Below are positions 19,465 through 28,638 of a stretch of DNA of 64,000 bases, piece by piece. Source of the DNA: Flavobacterium sp. (lineage in GTDB: Bacteria; Bacteroidota; Bacteroidia; Flavobacteriales; Flavobacteriaceae); NCBI GenBank assembly GCA_025351785.1, contig JANXVF010000059.1, positions 1 through 64,000 on the forward strand, read 5' to 3'. Position 1 is the first letter of the stretch, and every line of letters starts with the position of its first letter. The notes below the pieces were generated by a model. It had not been told where the DNA came from. It saw nothing but the letters and a program-made list of their open reading frames with translations, and did no database searches. The position numbers were made by a program, and so were the translations under genes.

Positions 19465-21354
19465 TTATTTAACTTCTTCAAATTCTACATCTTGTGTGTT
19501 ATCACCAGATGGTTGAGCTTGTGCTTGAGGTTCATCTTGCGATTGTCCTGCTTCTGTCTGTGCATACATAGCTTCAGTTGCAGTTTTCCAAGCCGCATTT
19601 ACGTTGTCTAAACCTTTTTGAATAGCTTCAACATCTTGTGATTGATGTGCCATTCTCAATTCGGTTAATGCATACTCGATTGCAGTTTTATTATCATCAG
19701 ATATTTTATCTGCTAACTCTTTCAATTGAGATTCAGTTTGGAAAATCAAACTATCTGCTTCATTAATTTTTTCAGCTTTTTCTCTCGCAATTTTATCTGC
19801 TCCAGCATTTGCTTCAGCATCTTTTTTCATTCTTTCGATTTCTTCGGATGTTAATCCTGATGAAGCTTCGATACGAATATCATGCGATTTTCCTGTACCT
19901 TTATCTGTAGCCGAAACTTTAATGATTCCATTTGCATCAATATCAAACGTTACTTCAATTTGTGGAACTCCTCTTGGGGCTGGTGGAATACCGTCTAAGT
20001 TAAAACGACCAATAGTTTTGTTATCAGCAGCCATTGCTCTAGCACCTTGCAGAACGTGTAATTCTACCGTAGGTTGAGAATCGGCAGCTGTTGAAAATAT
20101 TTGAGATTTCTTAGTAGGAATTGTTGTATTTGATTCTATTAAAGTTGTCATGATTCCACCCATAGTCTCTATTCCTAAAGAAAGTGGCGTTACATCTAAT
20201 AATAACACATCTTTTACATCTCCAGAAAGTACACCACCTTGAATTGCTGCTCCAATAGCAACAACTTCGTCTGGGTTAACTCCTTTTGAAGCTTTTTTAC
20301 CAAAAAATTTCTCTACTTCGTCAGCAATTCTTGGCATTCTAGTAGAACCACCCACTAATATTACTTCATCAATATCTGAAGTTGACAAACCTGCATCTTT
20401 CAACGCTTTTGCAACGGGTTCCATTGAACGTTTTACCAAAGCATCAGATAATTGCTCAAATTTAGCTCTTGATAATTTTTTTACTAAGTGTTTAGGTCCA
20501 GAAGCAGTTGCTGTTACATAAGGCAAATTGATTTCAGTTTCTGCCGAAGATGACAATTCGATTTTTGCTTTCTCTGCAGCTTCTTTAATTCTTTGTAACG
20601 ACATAGGATCAAGACGTAAATCTATTCCTTCTTCAGCTTTAAATTCATTTGCCAACCAATCGATGATTGTTTGATCAAAATCGTCTCCACCTAAATGTGT
20701 ATCTCCGTTTGTTGAAAGTACTTCAAAAACTCCATCTCCTAATTCAAGGATTGAAATATCAAAAGTTCCACCACCTAAATCATATACTGCAATTTTTTGA
20801 TCTTTACCTTTTTTGTCTAATCCGTATGCTAATGCTGCTGCGGTTGGCTCATTGATAATTCTCATTACTTTAAGACCAGCAATTTCTCCAGCCTCTTTTG
20901 TAGCTTGACGTTGCGCATCATTAAAATATGCTGGAACTGTAATAACTGCCTCTGTAACTGTTTGACCTAAATAGTCTTCGGCAGTTTTTTTCATTTTTTG
21001 AAGTGTCATTGCTGACAATTCTTGTGCTGTATATAAACGACCATCGATATCTACTCTTGGCGTATTATTGTCACCTTTTACAACACTATAAGGTACTCTT
21101 TTAGCTTCTTCTGTAGTTTCAGAAAAAGTATGACCCATAAAACGTTTAATAGATGCAATAGTTTTAGTCGGATTTGTAACTGCTTGTCTTTTTGCAGGAT
21201 CTCCCACCTTAATTTCACCACCTTCTACAAAAGCAATTATAGATGGCGTTGTTCTTTTTCCTTCTGAGTTTGGAATTACAACTGCTTCCTGACCTTCCAT
21301 TACAGATACGCACGAATTGGTTGTACCCAAATCAATTCCGATTATTTTTCCCAT
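19465..21354 (-). CDS. dnaK: Molecular chaperone DnaK (Hsp70)
   Basis: [38 protein letters not shown]...; acidic C-terminal [12 protein letters not shown]. Confidence 0.99.
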   Translation of the reverse strand: MGKIIGIDLGTTNSCVSVMEGQEAVVIPNSEGKRTTPSIIAFVEGGEIKVGDPAKRQAVTNPTKTIASIKRFMGHTFSETTEEAKRVPYSVVKGDNNTPRVDIDGRLYTAQELSAMTLQKMKKTAEDYLGQTVTEAVITVPAYFNDAQRQATKEAGEIAGLKVMRIINEPTAAALAYGLDKKGKDQKIAVYDLGGGTFDISILELGDGVFEVLSTNGDTHLGGDDFDQTIIDWLANEFKAEEGIDLRLDPMSLQRIKEAAEKAKIELSSSAETEINLPYVTATASGPKHLVKKLSRAKFEQLSDALVKRSMEPVAKALKDAGLSTSDIDEVILVGGSTRMPRIADEVEKFFGKKASKGVNPDEVVAIGAAIQGGVLSGDVKDVLLLDVTPLSLGIETMGGIMTTLIESNTTIPTKKSQIFSTAADSQPTVELHVLQGARAMAADNKTIGRFNLDGIPPAPRGVPQIEVTFDIDANGIIKVSATDKGTGKSHDIRIEASSGLTSEEIERMKKDAEANAGADKIAREKAEKINEADSLIFQTESQLKELADKISDDNKTAIEYALTELRMAHQSQDVEAIQKGLDNVNAAWKTATEAMYAQTEAGQSQDEPQAQAQPSGDNTQDVEFEEVK

Positions 21355-21407
21355 TTTTATATTTATTTAATTTTAGAAAATTCAATTTTTTTACTCGAGT
21401 TGTCAAA

Positions 21408-21425
21408 ATGCAAGTATTGTGCCAA
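21408..21425 (-). promoter_or_regulatory. Sigma-54 (RpoN) -24/-12 promoter for dnaK
   Basis: Minus strand TTGGCACAATACTTGCAT: GG-N10-GC spacing and TTGGCAC/TTGCAT elements match the RpoN consensus; about 53 nt from the dnaK ATG. Confidence 0.75.
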
Positions 21426-21479
21426 CGGACAAAAGGTTTAAAATTGTCAGTTATTAATAAAATTCTACACAATTGTTAT

Positions 21480-21490
21480 GACAACTTGTC
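21480..21490. promoter_or_regulatory. Candidate activator-binding palindrome GACAA-C-TTGTC upstream of dnaK
   Basis: Perfect inverted repeat about 55-65 nt upstream of the -24 element; a second GACAA(21428)...TTGTC(21444-21448) pair lies between. Confidence 0.45.
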
Positions 21491-21629
21491 GGATTATGAG
21501 TTTTTTAATCTAAAATAAAGATTTTAGTTGTCTCCAAAAATGATTTTTTAGGATACTTCAATAAATTTAAATAATTTTTTAAATCAAATTTTTAAACTAA
21601 CAACAAAACACTAATTTTGAATAAAAAAA

Positions 21630-22883
21630 GTGAAACCAGAAGTTATTATAATAGGTGCAGGAATTTCAGGATTAACAGCAGCTGTTTATCTTCATAAAAT
21701 GGGTAAAAAAGTTTTAATTCTTGAAGCCACAGATAGAGTAGGAGGCAGAATTAAAACAGATGTTGTAGATGGATTTCGTTTTGATCACGGATTTCAAGTG
21801 CTTCTCGATTCATATCCAGAGACAAAAAAATTATTGGATTATGAAAAGCTACATTTAAAAAAATTTCTACCTGGTGCTACAGTTCTTTATGACGGAGGCC
21901 AGTTTGAAATTGCCGATCCGTTTCGTCGTCCTACAGCATTATTCTCTACAATCTTTGCTCCAGTTGGTAGTTTTAGGGACAAATTAAACACCTTAGTTTT
22001 AAAGTTTAGATTAGTAAAGATTTCAATTCCTACAATTTTTAAACAAGAAGAAACAGCAACTCATATTCATCTAAAAAATATCGGATTTAGTAAAAAAATG
22101 ATTGACCTTTTTTATAAACCTTTTTTTTCGGGAATATTTTTAGAGAATACCTTAGAAACCTCAAATAGAATGTTTGATTTTGTTATGAAAATGTTTTCTG
22201 ATGGAAATGCCACAATTCCAGAGCTTGGAATGGAAGAAATTCCAAAACAATTGGAATCAATGTTGCCCAAGGAAACAATTATTTTTAATACTAAAATTTT
22301 AAATATTGATAAAAACAAGATTCAAACAGAATGTAATAAAGAGTATGAAGCTCCTTTTATATTGATTGCTACAGAGGCTTCTACCTTTGTTAAGAAGTAT
22401 CTTCCTGATGTAAATATAAAATCGCATTCGGTTACCAATGTATATTTTGAAACTGATGTTGCCCCAAATAAAAATGCTGTTGTAATTTTAAATGCTTCCC
22501 ACAAAAGAAAATGGGTGACAAACTTGACAGTAATGACAAATGTTTCAAAAAAATATGCCCCAAATGGTAAAGTTTTAATATCTGTATCTTGTAATGGAAT
22601 TCCTGAAATTTCAGATCAGGAACTTGCCATCAATATTCAAACAGAATTAGCACAATGGTATGGTGAAAAAACTACAACTTGGAAATTTTTAAGAGCTTAC
22701 AGAGTTAAATATGCTTTACCAAATTTAGAAACTATCGAAAATGAAATTGATATCTCTAAAATGCAAATTTCAGAAAATCTTTTTGTTTGTGGCGATCATT
22801 TGTTAAATGGTTCTATAAATGCTGCAATGAAAACGGGAAGGTTGGTTGCCGAAATAATCTCGAAACAAGCTGTAAATAGTTAA
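21630..22883 (+). CDS. NAD(P)/FAD-dependent amine oxidase / phytoene-desaturase-like oxidoreductase
   Basis: [40 protein letters not shown]-terminal [29 protein letters not shown] start. Confidence 0.9.
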   Translation: MKPEVIIIGAGISGLTAAVYLHKMGKKVLILEATDRVGGRIKTDVVDGFRFDHGFQVLLDSYPETKKLLDYEKLHLKKFLPGATVLYDGGQFEIADPFRRPTALFSTIFAPVGSFRDKLNTLVLKFRLVKISIPTIFKQEETATHIHLKNIGFSKKMIDLFYKPFFSGIFLENTLETSNRMFDFVMKMFSDGNATIPELGMEEIPKQLESMLPKETIIFNTKILNIDKNKIQTECNKEYEAPFILIATEASTFVKKYLPDVNIKSHSVTNVYFETDVAPNKNAVVILNASHKRKWVTNLTVMTNVSKKYAPNGKVLISVSCNGIPEISDQELAINIQTELAQWYGEKTTTWKFLRAYRVKYALPNLETIENEIDISKMQISENLFVCGDHLLNGSINAAMKTGRLVAEIISKQAVNS

Positions 22884-23263
22884 AAATTTCTTTTTAGTTT
22901 TATTTTTTCAATACAGATAGTAAAAATAATTCCAAATAAATAACAGCTCAAATCGATAAAGGAAAATGAATTTCCCAAAACAACTCTCGCAACTTTAGAA
23001 TTTTCCAATCTTAGTACTGTAAGTAAATTAAAGTATTGTGAAAATTCAATTAGGAAAGAAATAACCAATGTAGATAATGCAACCTTAATTTTTGAAAACT
23101 GAAGAAAACTCATCAAAAAGCAATAAATCATTATTACTACTAAAAAATCTCCGAAAAAAGGTCTAATAAAATTATCATTAACATAAAGTGCAATTATAAA
23201 TTCTACAATAAATAACATTGTAAAAAACAGAAAATATTTCTTTTTAAATGTACACCAACTCAT
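22880..23263 (-). CDS. DUF2809 family membrane protein
   Basis: Multi-[21 protein letters not shown]...[16 protein letters not shown] is typical of DUF2809. Confidence 0.85.
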   Translation of the reverse strand: MSWCTFKKKYFLFFTMLFIVEFIIALYVNDNFIRPFFGDFLVVIMIYCFLMSFLQFSKIKVALSTLVISFLIEFSQYFNLLTVLRLENSKVARVVLGNSFSFIDLSCYLFGIIFTICIEKIKLKRNF

Positions 23264-23295
23264 AAAATGCCATTAAATTAAGAATTAAATAAAAA

Positions 23296-23319
23296 AATCC
23301 TGAGCCAAAACTCAGGATT
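23296..23319 (-). terminator. Intrinsic terminator after sucC
   Basis: AATCCTGAG-CCAAAA-CTCAGGATT; reading on minus it is followed by a T-run. Confidence 0.8.
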
Positions 23320-23341
23320 AATTTATAATAGTTTAAATAGG

Positions 23342-24535
23342 CTAGCTTAAAGCCTTCTTAACTTGATCTGCCGCTTCTTGAAATTGTACTGCTGACAAAA
23401 TTGGCATTCCAGAATTATCTATTAACTCTTTTGCGATTTCAGCATTTGTACCTTGAAGTCTCACAATTATAGGAACCTTTATAGCATCTCCCATATTTTT
23501 ATAAGCATCAACGACACCTTGAGCAACTCTGTCACAACGCACTATACCACCAAATATATTAATTAAAATTGCTTTTACATTTGGATCTTTCAAAATGATT
23601 CTAAAAGCAAGTTCAACTCTTTTTGCATCAGCTGTTCCGCCAACATCCAAAAAATTTGCTGGCTCAAAACCTGCATATTTTATTAAATCCATCGTTGCCA
23701 TTGCTAAACCTGCACCATTAACCATGCAACCCACTGTACCGTCAAGGTCAACATAATTTAAACCTGCCGCTTTTGCTTCAACCTCTATCGGATTTTCCTC
23801 GCGAACGTCACGATATTCTGCTAAATTTGGATGTCTATACAAAGCATTATCATCTAAATTTACCTTAGCATCAACAGCAATTATTTTATTATCTGATGTT
23901 TTTAAAACTGGATTTATTTCAAACATATAAGCATCAGAACCTATGTAAGCCTTATATAAAGCATCAATAAAATTCACCATTTCTTTAAAAGCATTTCCAG
24001 AAAGTCCCAAGTTAAAAGCAATGCGTCTTGCTTGAAAACCCTGTAAACCTACATTTGGGTCAATTTCTTCATTATGAATCAATTGTGGTGTATGCTCTGC
24101 AACTTCCTCAATATCCATTCCGCCTTCGGTAGAATATACAATCATATTTCTGCCAGAAGCTCTGTTTAATAATACCGAAATATAAAATTCGCTAGTTTCA
24201 CTTTCTCCAGGATAATACACATCTTCTGCCACTAGAACTTTGTGAACTTTTTTACCTTCGGCACTAGTTTGTGGCGTTATAAGTTGCATGCCAATTATTT
24301 GTTCGGCCAACTCTTCTACTTGCTGTAAGTTTTTAGCAAGTTTTACTCCACCACCTTTTCCACGACCGCCAGCATGCACTTGTGCCTTAATAACGTGCCA
24401 TCCAGTTCCGACTTCGGCAGTTAATCTTTTAGCTGCAGCAACAGCTTCCTGAGGATTGTTGGCAACATAACCCCGTTGTACTTTTACACCATAACTGGCT
24501 AATATTTCTTTTCCTTGATATTCGTGTATGTCCAT
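23342..24535 (-). CDS. sucC: Succinyl-CoA ligase (ADP-forming) beta subunit
   Basis: MDIHEYQGKEILASYGVKVQRGYVA...HAGGRGKGGGVKLAKN...INIFGGIVRCDRVA. ORF track starts at 24562; the MDIHEYQGKE start at 24535 is canonical. Confidence 0.97.
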   Translation of the reverse strand: MDIHEYQGKEILASYGVKVQRGYVANNPQEAVAAAKRLTAEVGTGWHVIKAQVHAGGRGKGGGVKLAKNLQQVEELAEQIIGMQLITPQTSAEGKKVHKVLVAEDVYYPGESETSEFYISVLLNRASGRNMIVYSTEGGMDIEEVAEHTPQLIHNEEIDPNVGLQGFQARRIAFNLGLSGNAFKEMVNFIDALYKAYIGSDAYMFEINPVLKTSDNKIIAVDAKVNLDDNALYRHPNLAEYRDVREENPIEVEAKAAGLNYVDLDGTVGCMVNGAGLAMATMDLIKYAGFEPANFLDVGGTADAKRVELAFRIILKDPNVKAILINIFGGIVRCDRVAQGVVDAYKNMGDAIKVPIIVRLQGTNAEIAKELIDNSGMPILSAVQFQEAADQVKKALS

Positions 24536-24611
24536 AATTGTATTAAACTTTAGAAGTGGCACAAAAATAACTAAAAATACATATAACTATAATCAATTTT
24601 CTTTTTTTTTA

Positions 24612-24760
24612 TTCGAAGCTATTCCTAACTCTTCACTTGTAGTTTTTTCATTTCGTGTTGTTTTTTTTAGCAAAAAATGTGCTTCCGTTGGTCGCAATTT
24701 TTTCGCTAAAAAAACTACCACTCCTATTTCAAAAAGCTACCGCTTCGATTTGGGCTAAAA
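24612..24760. repeat. Imperfect palindromic intergenic element (REP/MITE-like)
   Basis: Nested inverted repeats: GTAGTTTTTT...AAAAAACTAC, TTTTTTTAGC-AAAAAAT...ATTTTTTcGCTAAAAAAA, and outer TTCGAAGCTA...AGCTACCGCTTCGA. Confidence 0.6.
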
Positions 24761-24862
24761 CAAACTTAAAATCAACTACAATTTATTAACGAAAACGTTT
24801 TAATATAAATCTGTAGGTTGATATTGTTTTATAAATTATAAATTTGGTACAAAATATAAACT

Positions 24863-26068
24863 ATGTCGCCAAACGATTTACTTTTAGTATCAAAACAATT
24901 TGAAAATCCTTTGTATGTATACGATAGTCACAAAATTGAATCGCAATATAACAGACTAAAAAATGCATTTTCAAAAGTAGAAAACCTTAGAATCAATTAT
25001 GCAATGAAAGCACTTTCTAATATTTCTATTTTAAAATTGTTTAAAAATTTAGATTCAGGGCTAGATACTGTTTCTATTCAAGAAGTAAAATTAGGAATAC
25101 TTTCAGGATTTTTACCTCACAAAATAATTTATACACCAAATGGAGTTTCATTTGAAGAAATCGAAGAAGTAGCTCATCTTGGTGTTCAAATTAACATCGA
25201 CAACTTGTCAATTCTCGAGCATTTTGGCACAAAATATCCGCAAATTCCTGTGTGTATTCGAATCAATCCACACGTTATGGCTGGAGGAAACCAAAATATT
25301 TCGGTAGGTCATATTGATAGTAAATTTGGAATTTCTATTTATCAAATTCCCCACGTGTTGCGCATTGTAGAAAATACAAAAATGAATATTAACGGCATTC
25401 ATATGCACACAGGAAGCGATATTCTTGACATAGAAGTATTTCTTTATGCAGCTGAAATTTTATTTGATACGGCAAAAAATTTCAAAAATTTAGATTTTCT
25501 TGATTTTGGCTCTGGGTTTAAAGTTCCGTACAAAAAAGACGATATCGAAACTAATATAGAAGAGTTAGGTAGAAAATTATCCAAACGGTTTTTATCTTTT
25601 CAAAAAGAATATGGGCGCGAATTAACTTTAGCATTCGAGCCTGGAAAATTTTTAGTGAGCGAAGCAGGCTATTTTCTTGCTAAAGTTAATGTTGTAAAAC
25701 AAACCACAAGTACAGTTTTTGCTGGTATTGATAGTGGGTTCAATCATTTAATTCGTCCCATGTTATATGGTTCGCAACACAGCATAGAAAACATTTCAAA
25801 TCCAAAAGGTAAAGAGCGTTTTTATACTGTTGTAGGATACATTTGTGAAACCGATACTTTTGCAAACAATAGACGTATTGCAGAAATTACAGAAGGAGAC
25901 ATTTTATGTTTTAAAAATGCGGGTGCTTATTGTTTTTCGATGGCATCTAACTATAATTCAAGATATAAACCGGCTGAAGTATTATGGAAAAATGGAAAAG
26001 GATATTTAATAAGAAACCGCGAAACTATTGATGATATTTTGAAAAATCAAACTTTAATTGAGGTGTAA
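24863..26068 (+). CDS. lysA: Diaminopimelate decarboxylase
   Basis: PLYVYDSHKIESQYNRL, NYAMKALSNISIL, GIHMHTGSDI, LDFGSGFKVPY, FEPGKFLVSEAGYFLAKV. Confidence 0.92.
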   Translation: MSPNDLLLVSKQFENPLYVYDSHKIESQYNRLKNAFSKVENLRINYAMKALSNISILKLFKNLDSGLDTVSIQEVKLGILSGFLPHKIIYTPNGVSFEEIEEVAHLGVQINIDNLSILEHFGTKYPQIPVCIRINPHVMAGGNQNISVGHIDSKFGISIYQIPHVLRIVENTKMNINGIHMHTGSDILDIEVFLYAAEILFDTAKNFKNLDFLDFGSGFKVPYKKDDIETNIEELGRKLSKRFLSFQKEYGRELTLAFEPGKFLVSEAGYFLAKVNVVKQTTSTVFAGIDSGFNHLIRPMLYGSQHSIENISNPKGKERFYTVVGYICETDTFANNRRIAEITEGDILCFKNAGAYCFSMASNYNSRYKPAEVLWKNGKGYLIRNRETIDDILKNQTLIEV

Positions 26069-26089
26069 ATAAAATTTTGTAAAATAATT

Positions 26090-27703
26090 TTATTTTTTAT
26101 CGAGTATTTCAGTCAAAACTTCACATTCGCTTCCGCTCGGGAATGCTATTTTAATTTTCTGTGCTATTGTCGGTGCAATTTGTGTGATGTACTTTTTTGA
26201 GTGGGTTTCACCTTTTGGGATATTCCAGCCATAAAACAATAGTGGTACGTGAGTATCATAACTATACATAGTGCCGTGAGAAGTTCCTGTTGCACCATAT
26301 TCTATAAATCCTGGTTTGTCAAGTATAACTAGATCACCATTTTGAGTAGTGTCATAGCCTTTAGCAATACAATTTAAATAATAATCATTTCCTGAATTTG
26401 ATAAAATTTCTTCTTCAGTATAGACTCGTTTTACTTGTTCTTGTGTCATTAAAAATTCTTTAAATGCTAGTTTTACATCGGTCAATTTTAAACTTTTAGA
26501 GGCAATTATATCTTTCTTAAAATATAAATTAAAATTTGAATAATCTAAAACTAAATCTTCTCCATAAGTATCAGTAGAGAATTTTTTGATGGCTTTTGAA
26601 ATATCTTTGGGATCAATATTTTTTACATTGTATTTATTATCTTTTAAAAATTGAGCGTTTTCTGCTCCAGCATGATCAGCTGTCAAAAACAATAAATAAT
26701 TATCTTTTCCTACATTTTTATCTAAATAAGCAAGAAAATCGGCGATTGTTAAATCTAATCTCAAATAGGTATCCTGAAGTTCTATTGATCTAGGTCCAAG
26801 AATATGACCCACATAATCGGTTGATGAGAAACTAATGGTTAAAAAATCGGTAGTATCATCTTTTCCTAATTGTTCATTTTCTATTGCTTTTTTTGCAAAG
26901 TCAGCCAATAAATTGTTTCCAAAGGGTGTAGAACGAATAATTCCTGCATCTGATTTATCATACATTTCTTTTAAGTTGTAAGGAAAGATAGGTTTTGCAC
27001 CGTTTAGTTTTCCTTCATATTTATTATCATCAGCAAGACTTTCATTGTATGTTTCTATTGATTTTAACAAATCCCAGCCTTTATTTATGTAAGGCAAAAA
27101 GTTTTTTTCGTTATTAAAATTGGTAACCCAATCGGGTAATTTATCACCATAAAAATTACTCGAAATAAACGCTCCTGTTTTACTATACCAAAAAGCCCAA
27201 TTTGCAAAGTGACCTGCTGGCAATATGGCACCTCTATCTTTCAAACTGATGCCAATAACTTTTCCTTTAAAGTTGGTTGCCAACCTTAGTTCGTCAGTAA
27301 TAGTAGTGCTTTGTAAATTTTTTGGCGACATTTTGCCTTCGTTTTCAGTTCCATCACCTAGGATTTTAACAGTTGAGTCGTCTGTGCAATATACATCTTT
27401 AGATAGGCTGCGACTAAACCACTCGTTACCCACAATTCCGTGGATTGCGGGTGTCGTGCCTGTATAAATTGATGCGTGTCCTGGCGCAGTATAGGTTGGT
27501 AAATAATTGTAATGAACATTTTGAAAAGTATAGCCATTATTTATTAATCGTTTGAATCCATTGTCTGAAAAATCGTCTGAAAATCGATATAAATACTCCA
27601 TTTTCATTTGATCGACTACAATTCCTACTACGAGTTTTGGTCGTTGTTGGGCGTGTATCACAGAGACAAAACCCATTATTAAAATATGTGCTAACTTTTT
27701 CAT
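26090..27703 (-). CDS. Alkaline phosphatase family protein (PafA-type)
   Basis: Signal peptide; VVGIVVDQMKMEYLYRF, YLPTYTAPGHASIYTGTTPAIHGIVGNEW, TADHAGAENAQF. Confidence 0.92.
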   Translation of the reverse strand: MKKLAHILIMGFVSVIHAQQRPKLVVGIVVDQMKMEYLYRFSDDFSDNGFKRLINNGYTFQNVHYNYLPTYTAPGHASIYTGTTPAIHGIVGNEWFSRSLSKDVYCTDDSTVKILGDGTENEGKMSPKNLQSTTITDELRLATNFKGKVIGISLKDRGAILPAGHFANWAFWYSKTGAFISSNFYGDKLPDWVTNFNNEKNFLPYINKGWDLLKSIETYNESLADDNKYEGKLNGAKPIFPYNLKEMYDKSDAGIIRSTPFGNNLLADFAKKAIENEQLGKDDTTDFLTISFSSTDYVGHILGPRSIELQDTYLRLDLTIADFLAYLDKNVGKDNYLLFLTADHAGAENAQFLKDNKYNVKNIDPKDISKAIKKFSTDTYGEDLVLDYSNFNLYFKKDIIASKSLKLTDVKLAFKEFLMTQEQVKRVYTEEEILSNSGNDYYLNCIAKGYDTTQNGDLVILDKPGFIEYGATGTSHGTMYSYDTHVPLLFYGWNIPKGETHSKKYITQIAPTIAQKIKIAFPSGSECEVLTEILDKK

Positions 27704-28638
27704 AAACTAATGGCTTCTTTTTTGGCAATTTCAAATTCTGAAATTATTTTTTCAAAAATTATTTGAACAGGAAGTATTTCGTGAATTAACCCTGAAATCT
27801 GTCCTATTTCGAGTTCACCTTCTATTAAATCTCCTTCAAACATACCGCGTTTTGCACGACGTTTTCCCAGCAAATTTTCCAAATCTTCTTTAGATGGGCT
27901 TTGGGTGTATAATTCTTGTATATCGTTAAAGAATTTATTTTTAATCAAACGCACAGGAGCTAATTCTTTCAATGTCAATTGGGTTTCACCTTCGCTAGTT
28001 TCTAAAACAGTTTTCTTAAAGTTATTGTGTGCCGAGCTTTCGGTTGAAGCAACAAATCGACTTCCCATTTGAACGCCGTCAGCTCCAAGAACCATTGCAG
28101 CAAGCATACCGCGACCAGTTGCAATACCTCCCGCTGCTATTATCGGAATCGAAATATGTTCTTTCACTATTGGTATTAACGTTAGTGTTGTCGTTTCTTC
28201 TCGTCCGTTATGACCGCCAGCTTCAAAACCTTCGGCAACAACCGCGTCAACTCCAGCTTCTTGTGCTTTTAGTGCAAATTTTGAACTACTAACAACATGT
28301 ACAACTATAATTCCGTTTTGTTTTAATAAAGAAGTCCAAGTTTTTGGATTTCCCGCTGATGTAAATACTATTTTAACACTTTCATCGATTATAATTTTTA
28401 TGATTTCCTCAATATTAGGATACAACATTGGGACATTTACACCAAAAGGTTTGTTGGTTGCTTTTTTACATTTTTGGATATGTTCTTTCAACACTTCGGG
28501 ATACATAGAACCTGCGCCAATTAATCCTAAACCACCAGCGTTACTTACGGCACTTGCAAGTTTGTACCCACTATTCCAAATCATTCCACCTTGAATTATT
28601 GGATATGTTATATTGAAAAGCTTTGTAATTTTATTCAT
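27700..28638 (-). CDS. Nitronate monooxygenase / FabK-like flavoprotein
   Basis: YPIIQGGMIWNSGYKLASAVSNAGGLGLIGAG...VAEGFEAGGHNGREETTTLTLIP...AAGGIATGRGMLAAM. Confidence 0.93.
   Translation of the reverse strand: MNKITKLFNITYPIIQGGMIWNSGYKLASAVSNAGGLGLIGAGSMYPEVLKEHIQKCKKATNKPFGVNVPMLYPNIEEIIKIIIDESVKIVFTSAGNPKTWTSLLKQNGIIVVHVVSSSKFALKAQEAGVDAVVAEGFEAGGHNGREETTTLTLIPIVKEHISIPIIAAGGIATGRGMLAAMVLGADGVQMGSRFVASTESSAHNNFKKTVLETSEGETQLTLKELAPVRLIKNKFFNDIQELYTQSPSKEDLENLLGKRRAKRGMFEGDLIEGELEIGQISGLIHEILPVQIIFEKIISEFEIAKKEAISL

Noticed and set aside
21630-22883. FAD oxidoreductase as a carotenoid desaturase belonging to the rhodopsin/retinal locus
   Set aside because: Separated from blh by the convergent dnaK gene; sequence is only generically CrtI/amine-oxidase-like, so a functional link is not supported.
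24528-24758. ORF 24528..24758 (76 aa) as a real gene
   Set aside because: It covers the palindromic intergenic element and has low-complexity Phe/Ser-rich translation; the inverted repeat explains the open frame better.
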